Of a DNA stretch of 64,000 nt, positions 56,346 to 64,000 are shown one piece after another. Source of the DNA: Tenebrio molitor. Its lineage: Eukaryota; Arthropoda; Insecta; Coleoptera; Tenebrionidae. The notes below the pieces were generated by a model. That model worked only from the letters and a program-made list of their open reading frames with translations, was not told where the DNA came from and searched no databases. Made by a program: the position numbers and the translations under genes. Every line of letters begins with the position of its first letter. The first letter of the stretch is position 1. The stretch covers positions 7,378,001 to 7,442,000 of the forward strand of contig NC_091053.1 in the NCBI RefSeq assembly GCF_963966145.1. The letters run 5' to 3'.

Positions 56346-56399
56346 TGTCAAGTCAAGTCGATTACAAATTAATTTGATAGCTCTTTAGCAACACATAAG

Positions 56400-56641
56400 T
56401 ACAGTCGCGAGCAATAAATTTTGGTCGTCAAGGTCATTCTTTGACGCAATCGAAAATGCTCCATTGTAAAACAGTCATAACCTATCATCATGTTGTATGA
56501 CATTAATTGTCATTTTGTTCTCATTTTTTTGACACTTTGTTGACATGGGCATAATCAGGCAGGGAAATTTTTTAAATTTGTGACAATCTAACCAAATTTT
56601 GAAATGACATTGACGACCAAAATTTATTGCTCGCGACAGTA
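56400..56641. mobile_element. MITE with TACAGTCGCGAG ends
   Basis: CAGTCGCGAGCAATAAATTT followed by TGGTCGTCAAGGTCAT is mirrored at the right with two differences. Size 240 bp, TA at the edges, no coding frame. Confidence 0.8.
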
Positions 56642-57248
56642 CATATTATATTTAAAATTATCTAAATTTATTATTGAAATGATGAGTCACGATTTTGTAA
56701 GTGAATATTTTAATTGTTTGAAGATCTACTATCAAAATGAATGTTATTCCATATAAAGTCCGTTTTTTTTATAATCAATTGTCAAAATTCGAAACGGTGA
56801 ATTTTATAAATCACGTTTGGAACATTGACTTTTGAAATTGTCACCCATTGTCACATTTGACAATTTAAATATGTAACCCGCCAAAAGTTTGTTATAATTT
56901 TGTTGCAGTGGGAAAATTATAAAATACCTATGGCTTCACGTAAGAAAGGCACAAAACAACCACTGTTGGAACGTGAGAAATTTGCAATAGTTAAAGTGCG
57001 TCTATCGATATTTTGAAAGGACTTTTTAAACACTAGTTAACATTTTGGGTCGTTTATGATGGTCTCATTACTAGGGGATTATTTACCTACCCTGTAACAA
57101 AAACTCTCGATGGTACCTGCGGATTATTGAGGATCGGTTACTCACCACTTTTACGACAATCTGTTTGTTTTGTCTTTGATTTCGTTCATTTTTCTTTCAT
57201 CGTTGACACACGTGTCTCAAACTCACAAACATGTGAGCATTAGCAATC

Positions 57249-58277
57249 ATGACTTCGAACGGAGCACACGTGTTTCCCGTCATGTCCGATCTAAATTGTT
57301 TATACTGCCGTAATAAGGCAGTAAAGGGTCCCAAATGTATAAAGTGTGATAGGGTGTTTCATCCTAAATGTGTCGAACGGCTTAACGACGTGAAAGTGAT
57401 TAGCAGTGATGAAGTTCTATGTTGTGAAGGTAGTGATATGCAAGTGAAGGAAAGTGTGGATTTCAATGCCAGATCTATTATTGAATTTCTGCAAAGTGAT
57501 CGATTCAGGTACACAATTTCAGGCATAGTGGAAGCGCAAGTATCTGCCCTTAAAGATGAAATTCGTCAGCTAAAGATACAAGTTGAACACCTTAAATCCA
57601 CTAATCTGGATTTAATAAAAATGTGTACAAAAAAACAAGATCTTATCCAGCCGCTTCAAGTCCCGATGGAACATTACCAAATATCTGCAAGACCACAAGA
57701 AACATCTAATCGAAAGATTCGAGTGGTAAAAAGTGCTGATAAGCCGCAAGATAAGCCAAATAAAACACCGGTCAATAACATTCTGAAGCCCCAATACTTA
57801 CACAGCGAGTCAACAATTAATCGTAAGTTGGAGGACGATAATTCCAATTGGGTGGAGGGAGTATGGAAGGAAAGAGATAATCGGCATTCACAAACATTGG
57901 AAGATGGAAGTTCCGATTGGACGGATGTTGTACGAAAGAAACGAAATTACCAAAATACCCAAACAGTAAGGGGTAAGGCAAAATCGTTGAATCTTAGTGC
58001 GGCACCGAGAAAAATTTATATTTACGCTGGTAATTTCGAATTAAACACAGAGGAGAAGGCGATTTTGGAACATTTGCAAACTACTTTTCCCCATAAGCAG
58101 TTCCAAGTTGAAAGGCTACCCAGGCGCGAAAATGCTAAAAGTGTCGCCTTTAAGGTGACAGCCGATTACGACCTACTTCAACAAATGAACAACGATGAGA
58201 TATGGCCCGAAGGAGTATTAATTAAGCGTTTCATTTTTTTTCGAAACAAGAACACGGAGCAAATAAAAGCGCAATAA
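57249..58277 (+). CDS. LINE ORF1 protein: PHD-like zinc finger, coiled coil, C-terminal RNA-binding-like domain
   Basis: 342 residues. A zinc-finger pattern lies at C17, C20, C30, C33, H38, C41 and C58/C59. A predicted coiled coil covers about 90-125 (IVEAQVSALKDEIRQLKIQV). An imperfect internal duplication of about 25 residues occurs near 190-240 (SNWVEGVWKERDN, SDWTDVVRKKRNY). The last 90 residues (KIYIYAGNFELNTEEKAI onward) look like the compact domain that follows zinc fingers in LINE ORF1 proteins. The expected role is binding element RNA. The frame is intact. Confidence 0.8.
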   Translation: MTSNGAHVFPVMSDLNCLYCRNKAVKGPKCIKCDRVFHPKCVERLNDVKVISSDEVLCCEGSDMQVKESVDFNARSIIEFLQSDRFRYTISGIVEAQVSALKDEIRQLKIQVEHLKSTNLDLIKMCTKKQDLIQPLQVPMEHYQISARPQETSNRKIRVVKSADKPQDKPNKTPVNNILKPQYLHSESTINRKLEDDNSNWVEGVWKERDNRHSQTLEDGSSDWTDVVRKKRNYQNTQTVRGKAKSLNLSAAPRKIYIYAGNFELNTEEKAILEHLQTTFPHKQFQVERLPRRENAKSVAFKVTADYDLLQQMNNDEIWPEGVLIKRFIFFRNKNTEQIKAQ

Positions 58278-58357
58278 AAAATCTGCATCATCGCTCAGGC
58301 AAGAATATAAAATCCATTAAAGTATTTTATCAAAATCCTCGTGGACTCCGAACTAAA

Positions 58358-61150
58358 TTGAATGACTGTTACTTGTCGTGTTTGAGTGAAAACTTTGATG
58401 TGATTGTTCTGGTCGAAACATGGCTTCATGGTGGTATTTCTGATGCTGAAGTGCTGGATGACAGGTATGTGGTATATCGAAACGACAGAAATGTGAACAA
58501 CAGTGGGAAAAGTATTGGCGGTGGTGTCTTAATTGCTGTTAAGAAATTTCTCACCTCCAATCGTTTGAGTGATTCCAACTCCTCCTTAGAAGATGTTTGG
58601 ATTTCGCTACAGTGCTGTGACAATTCTTTTGTTTTTGGTGCAATCTATCTTCCGCCGGACGCCACAACTGTTAGTTATGCGAAACATGTCCAGGTTGTCA
58701 AAAATTTATTATATAATAATCGTCGCAGTACGTTTTTCATTCTAGGCGACTATAATTTGCCAAATGTGAAATGGATTAATGATAGTGATACTAATTTTTT
58801 GATATATACTAACGCCAATTCTGATAAGGACATCATAATCTGTGACAGTCTGTATTCCTGTGATTTCTGTCAATTTAATACTATAACTAATTGTAATGGT
58901 AATATCCTTGACTTGTGCTTCTCTAACTATGACTATATTAAGATTGAAAATTGTAATGAATTTAGCAAGACTGATGTGTTTCATCCACCGTTCATGTTTG
59001 AAATAAGTGTTGATAATGTTTTTGTTGAAGATATTTGTGACACTTTTTATGATTATTCTAATGCCGATTATGATGAAATCAACATACTCTTGTCTAATGT
59101 GAACTGGAACACCTTTGATTCCTGCAGTGACATTAATGAAGCTGTGAGCCTTTTTTATAATTATTTACACTTTGTCTGTGGTCTTTTTGTTCCTGTGAAG
59201 AGAAAATGTAAGAGCTCATTTCCTCCGTGGTTCGATCATGAGGTTCGTGGATTAATTCGCCGGAAGTCAACCTTGCATCGTCGCTATAAAATCAGTCACA
59301 ACGCGAATGATTATGCTGCATTTGCTACAGTCAGAACACAATGCAAAGAAGCCCTGAAGAAATCATACAAAGATTACATAAAACGCACTGAAAATTTTAT
59401 TACATCTGATCCGAAAAAATTTTGGAAATATATAAACGAACATACCAAATGTAACGAAATACCGAATCTCATGATCTATCACAATAACCCTGTATGTGGT
59501 AATGAGAATATTGTTAATACCTTTGCGGAACATTTTTCTTCTGTTTATGATGATATCGTCACCACACAACCTGCTTCTGCTTGTGACAATCCTGTCGGTT
59601 TGAGCGTTGATTTCAAAAACTTTGACTTTACTTCAGATAGTGTCTTTTATGAACTAACTCATCTCGACTGTAATAAAGGTGCTGGGCCAGATGGGCTGCC
59701 TCCAATTTTTTACAGAAATTGCTGTACATCGCTTACTGATCCTTTGTGGCGTATTTTTAAGTATTCACTCAACTCAGGTGTTTTTCCGAACTGCTGGAAA
59801 TCAGCTCTTGTCACTCCAGTGTTTAAATCTGGCTCTAAACAAAACTTCGAGAATTACCGACCCATCAGTATTCTATCAGTTCCCGCCAAGATCTTTGAAA
59901 AGCTAGTTGCCAAACACTTGTCCGCTTCCTTCAAAACTGTTATCAGTCCATCACAGCATGGGTTTTTCGCTAATAGATCTACGGTAACCAATCATTTTGC
60001 CTTTGTTAATAATGTCTTTGAAGCATTTGAGGGCGGTTTTGATGTGCATTGCATTTATACTGATTTTTGCAAAGCATTTGACACTGTTAATCACAAGATC
60101 CTTTTGAATAAATTATACACGTACGGAGTACGCGATCCGTTCCTATCTTGGACATCTACCTACATTTCCAATCGAACTCAGCATGTTGTCCTTAAGGGTG
60201 TGAGGTCGTCTGCATACTGTAGCACGTCTGGAGTACCGCAGGGCTCTATTATCGGGCCATTATTATTCATAATCTTCATCAATGACATCACTGATAGTCT
60301 GACCTCGGCATCGCTGCTGTACGCGGACGATCTAAAAATCTATAAAATCATCAAAACGCAGCTGGATGTATTTGATCTTCAGCAGGATGTCAGAAGAATT
60401 GAAAACTGGTGCGCACGCAATGGTATGAAACTCAATGTTTGCAAATGCAAGGCAATGTGTTTCAGCAGGAAAACTGTGCCCTCCGTTCCTTATTATTCAT
60501 TGGAAGGGGAGCAGCTGGAAATTATCAATGCCATCAAAGACCTGGGTCTTTTTTTCGATTCCAATTTATCGTTTCATGAACATTACGACTTCTTGATCTC
60601 TAGGGGAAGAAAAATGCTGGGATGTTTAAAAAGATGGACAGTGGATTTTAAGAACACCAGAGCGATTATAATATTATATAATTCCTTGGTCCGCTCAATA
60701 TTAGAATACAATTGTGTTATCTGGTCACCTTTTTACGGTACTCACATTTCACGTATCGAGTCGGTACAGAACAATTTCTTGAAGTATTTGAAATATAAGC
60801 TGAGAACTCAAAATATCAATTTTGATGATTTGCACTCTGTAGCCGCTTACATGTCTTTGCCCTCACTTAAAACCAGAAGGGATTGTCACAAGCTGTGTTT
60901 TCTACATAAAATAATTAACTATAATATTGATTCTTCTGATGCTCTGCTTCGTATCGGCTTTAATGTTCCTTTATGTAACCTCAGACACCCGAATTTGTTT
61001 CATGTTTACTGCCATAAACACAATTACTCCTACAATTCACCCTTGAATAGTGCCCTTCGCCTGGCCAACCTTTACTGTAACGAGTTAGACTTCTGTGGAG
61101 TCTCGACAAATAAGTTCAAGAGTGACTGTAGGAGACTTCTATGCAAGTGA
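58358..61150 (+). CDS. LINE ORF2: endonuclease and reverse transcriptase
   Basis: The 930-codon open frame from 58358 starts at a TTG, not ATG. The real N-terminus extends upstream in frame through KVFYQNPRGLRTK, and the frame remains open back across the ORF1 stop, so translation may start by reinitiation or a -1 shift. Endonuclease motifs: VLVETWL and LGDYNLPNVKW, then a TDVFHPPF variant of the usual SDH. Reverse transcriptase motifs in order: NKGAGPDGLPP, YRPISILS, YTDFCKAFDTVNH, GVPQGSIIGPLLF and catalytic YADDLKIY. The C-terminus has the usual Cys/His-containing tail. All key residues are present, so the element may be recently active. Confidence 0.9.
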   Translation: MNDCYLSCLSENFDVIVLVETWLHGGISDAEVLDDRYVVYRNDRNVNNSGKSIGGGVLIAVKKFLTSNRLSDSNSSLEDVWISLQCCDNSFVFGAIYLPPDATTVSYAKHVQVVKNLLYNNRRSTFFILGDYNLPNVKWINDSDTNFLIYTNANSDKDIIICDSLYSCDFCQFNTITNCNGNILDLCFSNYDYIKIENCNEFSKTDVFHPPFMFEISVDNVFVEDICDTFYDYSNADYDEINILLSNVNWNTFDSCSDINEAVSLFYNYLHFVCGLFVPVKRKCKSSFPPWFDHEVRGLIRRKSTLHRRYKISHNANDYAAFATVRTQCKEALKKSYKDYIKRTENFITSDPKKFWKYINEHTKCNEIPNLMIYHNNPVCGNENIVNTFAEHFSSVYDDIVTTQPASACDNPVGLSVDFKNFDFTSDSVFYELTHLDCNKGAGPDGLPPIFYRNCCTSLTDPLWRIFKYSLNSGVFPNCWKSALVTPVFKSGSKQNFENYRPISILSVPAKIFEKLVAKHLSASFKTVISPSQHGFFANRSTVTNHFAFVNNVFEAFEGGFDVHCIYTDFCKAFDTVNHKILLNKLYTYGVRDPFLSWTSTYISNRTQHVVLKGVRSSAYCSTSGVPQGSIIGPLLFIIFINDITDSLTSASLLYADDLKIYKIIKTQLDVFDLQQDVRRIENWCARNGMKLNVCKCKAMCFSRKTVPSVPYYSLEGEQLEIINAIKDLGLFFDSNLSFHEHYDFLISRGRKMLGCLKRWTVDFKNTRAIIILYNSLVRSILEYNCVIWSPFYGTHISRIESVQNNFLKYLKYKLRTQNINFDDLHSVAAYMSLPSLKTRRDCHKLCFLHKIINYNIDSSDALLRIGFNVPLCNLRHPNLFHVYCHKHNYSYNSPLNSALRLANLYCNELDFCGVSTNKFKSDCRRLLCK

Positions 61151-61247
61151 TGCATCTTGTTCCCACTTTTTGTTCTTGCTAATGCTCCATGTGTGTTTTC
61201 TTGTAATTGCTTTCTTGGCGTGAATAAACTATTAAACATTAAACATT

Positions 61248-63111
61248 GTTATGTGCAACATAACCTCAATACATAATGATCTAGGGGAAATCTAGGGTGA
61301 AACTGAGATAGAACTGGACCAAATGTCAATGATTTTTAATGTACAGTTTGGTCTTTTTCGGCATTTTGACACTGACAATTGATTATAAAAAAAAAAATTG
61401 TTGTTACGTTGCAAGCCTACGTCTCCTTTCCTAGTAATTTTTACATTATCGTGTTTTATTCGTGATAGAGCGATTTGACGTCTTTAATTTTGAATGTTAG
61501 TTTGACGTGTGAAATAAAGTCACAGATTTTTTAATAAAATTCTATTCCTGGATGATTTTACCATGGGGAAAAGAAAAAAGGTTAATTTTAAAATTGCGTT
61601 AACCTTCCACAACTGACGTAATGGTGGTAATGTGACGAAACCCGCATGCTAATACGGACTCAAGAAAAAATAGCTTCAGTTCGAAAATTAATTAGTTAGA
61701 ATCCTCTAATATTTAATGTATTGTATGTATTAACATGATTACAATCTATTTACGACCTTTATTGAGCAGTTTTAACAATACAACGTTATTTTAAAGGTAA
61801 TATGTACATCGAAAAAACTTAAATTAGAAAAAAATCATTAAAAATCAAAATACACCTTTCTTTTGTGGTATGCAATTGTAACAATAAATTCTTTAAACGT
61901 CACAACCACAATCAAAATGTATAAGTGTCTCTGAATAACTGAAATTTTATTGCCAAATTTGTTCCATCATTTAGATGCATTCCTTACTTCCATCCAATGA
62001 AAGAAACTTCATACAATTTCCTATTGGGTTCATTTTTTATAACTTATTCTGGTTCCTCATCACTCATCAATCATCATGTTAGTCGCAGAAGGTTAAGTAA
62101 ATGTAGTCATTAAGGGTGTTTTCACTTAATCAACAACGCAAGCAGAAAAATACAACACCAGTAGGTAGGAGCATTGTATGTTCCTAATCCTATCATACCG
62201 ATTAACAACTTACACTATTTTTAGTGCAAATGATAACAAAATGGATGTATTATTACCTATTGTTATCCTCTAAAAAGCTTAATAACAATATTTGAAAAAT
62301 GACTGTTTCTTTGCTGACAGCGAATAACATAACCTCTACAGTCTACGAATGACTTGGTTACTTTATCAGCCCGTATTGGTGACATACACAGCTAAAGCAT
62401 TTTTGAACCAAAAATCACACTGCCACAATATTGAATTATTTGACCTTGACTAGGAAAATCCAACGTGAATGGACTTTAGGTAGGTATATTATGACGTAAG
62501 CATGCTCTAAGAAGTGACTTCCACTCCTAAGGGGACAAAGGGGTAAAATGTATTTTCACAAATTCTTTTAAATTGATTTGGACAGTGTATCGCTTGATGA
62601 CGAGACTTTTATTACCTTGTAGCACGAAAACAACTAATGCCATTATACAGACTGTCTACAAAAGAATGTGAGAGTGCAGAGGGCTTTGGAATTTGAGTTT
62701 GCCAACCTCTTTAAATTCAGTCATTACTAATTGCAAATTGTCAAATATTCACAACATGTCAACTTCACCTCAGTTCCGCTTTCAAAGTCCTGCTTTGTTG
62801 TTTCTTGCGTTCCTCGTCTATTAAGAAAAGCATCTTTCAAAGCTATAGATAATTTCCGGTGTGTTACAAAGGTATTGGGCCGTATCACAACACCCTTATT
62901 AAACTTAATCATGACTCTAATTACGATGGTGACGAATTCATCTCTTTCTGGCAGGTTATTATAATAATCTATATCGTTTTGACTACTTTAATCACGACTC
63001 TAGTTATCGGCAACTTTAATAACGGTGTCGTGATATTGTCTTTATCTGTTTTTATATTGAAAATGAGCATAATTTTATAACCTCGCCAATATTTTAGAAG
63101 TGATTGCTTAA
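61248..63111. other. Flank after the LINE
   Basis: AT-rich, with a hairpin at 62883-63034. No gene seen. Confidence 0.6.
62883..63034. repeat. Near-palindromic hairpin element
   Basis: TATCACAACACCCTTATTAA and TCATGACTCTAATTACGAT pair imperfectly with AATCACGACTCTAGTTATCG and TTTAATAACGGTGTCGTGAT. Confidence 0.55.
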
Positions 63112-63797
63112 ATGGTCTTCACACTTGAACAAAATAAGTTCCGTGTCATGTCTTATTACCGCAACGATGTTAAAAGAAACGGAGAATGGACGTACATTGT
63201 TCAAACTTGCAAAGAAGAATTTTTAGCCAACTACCTGGATCAAAATGTTTTAGAAAAGTCCCTCGCAGCTCACATACATCGAATTGTTAATTGTTTTGTT
63301 ACTACCGGTAGTGTTGAAAAGGAGGAATCGTCAGGTCGTCCAAGGCGAAGGAAAATGAATTTGAAAATATACGCGATTAATTAGAAGCACATCTGAGAAC
63401 ATCCCTTACTAGACTGTCTTTCCAAACTGGTATACCTTGCAGTATACACTGCGTTTTTTATTTCGCCGAACATACAATGTAAAATTTCTATGTTCAGTTC
63501 TAAAATGGACAAGTCAATTCATTTGAAATGGGCAACCAAATTTACAGATCCATGAATCCTATGTTCAGTAAAATAAAAAACTCACGGTATGTCATAAAAT
63601 TGTTAGAGGAGAACTTGCATTTGCATCCATACAAAGAAACAACTGTACAAGAGCACCTACCTAATGATCCTGAAAACTGCATAAATTATTGTAATTGGTT
63701 TCAAAATAATCTGTTCACCTGACTTAACTCCCTTAGACGTTTCTGTGTTCGGCTACTTGAAAAATGAAGTGTATAAACGACAAATGAAAAATTTTTA
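63112..63797 (+). pseudogene. Broken mariner-like transposase
   Basis: 63112-63384 encodes a 90-residue N-terminal helix-turn-helix region (FTLEQNKFRVMSYYRN, then SSGRPRRR). A stop in ENIRD and a shift follow, then LTRLSFQTGIPCSIH near 63402. At 63528-63722 another frame has NLHLHPYKETTVQEHL and NYCNWFQNNL. At 63720-63797 a third frame reads SPDLTPLDVSVFGYLKNEVY. The order matches insect mariner-type transposases, but most of the catalytic core between the second and third parts is gone. It is non-functional. Confidence 0.7.
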
Positions 63798-64000
63798 AAT
63801 GAGTTAATAGAAGTGATTACCAACTGTTGTTGTAACATCAATGAACAGATGTTACAAAATATGTATGTATTTTTGAAAACAAGAAAGTGAAAGTGAGAAG
63901 ATGTTCAGAGGAAAATGGAGGACACTTCGAGACATTTTTAAAATTTTCATTGTTACTTTTTTAACTGAATCACTGATGTTATTTACCTCCTTCTTAAGTG
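63798..64000. other. Window end
   Basis: AT-rich; I see nothing in it beyond possible remains of the transposase element. Confidence 0.5.

Larger units (their letters stand above)
55199..57248. other. Flank between odorant receptor copy 2 and the LINE
   Basis: It holds the transposon-protein fragment (56054), a repeat (56219) and a MITE (56400). The LINE 5' UTR lies somewhere before 57249. No host gene. Confidence 0.6.
57249..61247 (+). mobile_element. Full-length non-LTR retrotransposon (LINE), CR1/L2-like group
   Basis: Two long open frames (ORF1 57249-58277, ORF2 to 61150) are followed by a short 3' UTR ending in a repeated ATTAAAC tail near 61225-61247, with no long terminal repeats. 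A PHD-like ORF1 plus an apurinic endonuclease and reverse transcriptase in ORF2 fits the CR1/L2/Crack/Daphne group better than I-type elements with CCHC knuckles. The clade is inference. The 5' end lies before 57249 but I could not fix it, nor find a target-site duplication. Confidence 0.85.

Overview
This is an insect nuclear window: AT-rich, with introns from about 50 nt to 17 kb, odorant receptors, cuticle proteins, an arthropod-type LINE and many short inverted-repeat elements. The ~50-nt introns of the receptor genes and the repeat style suggest a beetle, possibly tenebrionid. That placement is inference.

The backbone is one gene on the minus strand, 45541 down to 1733. It is an angiotensin-converting-enzyme-like M2 peptidase that I could assemble from ten exons with consensus GT/AG junctions, compatible phases and one open frame of 724 codons. 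Its 16.7-kb intron 8 (7294-24026) holds three complete plus-strand genes (7606-8780, 17576-18732, 22450-23894). They encode secreted proteins built from Pro-Tyr-Pro-Val and Val-Pro-Val-Lys repeats, matching the Vajk cuticle-protein family. In Drosophila, vajk-1, -2 and -3 lie in the Nimrod gene cluster, which as I recall also contains Ance-3. I therefore read this as an Ance-3/vajk synteny block. No Nimrod (EGF-like) gene is visible in the window. The host enzyme keeps its zinc site but has lost one substrate-binding histidine.

Upstream of the peptidase gene (about 50.8-55.2 kb) are two intact tandem odorant receptor genes on the minus strand, with almost identical exon lengths. A full-length non-LTR retrotransposon with two open frames occupies about 57.2-61.25 kb on the plus strand. 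A broken mariner-like transposase lies at 63.1-63.8 kb.

The rest is intron or intergenic DNA studded with non-autonomous elements: several MITE families with two copies in the window, a 1.24-kb terminal-inverted-repeat element that encloses a 530-bp palindrome, a tRNA-derived SINE-like sequence, a 14-bp tandem repeat, a decayed satellite-like stretch, and at least ten 85-150-bp near-palindromes with GC-rich, CGAG-containing centres. Those hairpins are the least explained component. Functional links beyond synteny (cuticle proteins and a peptidase sharing a locus) are inference.
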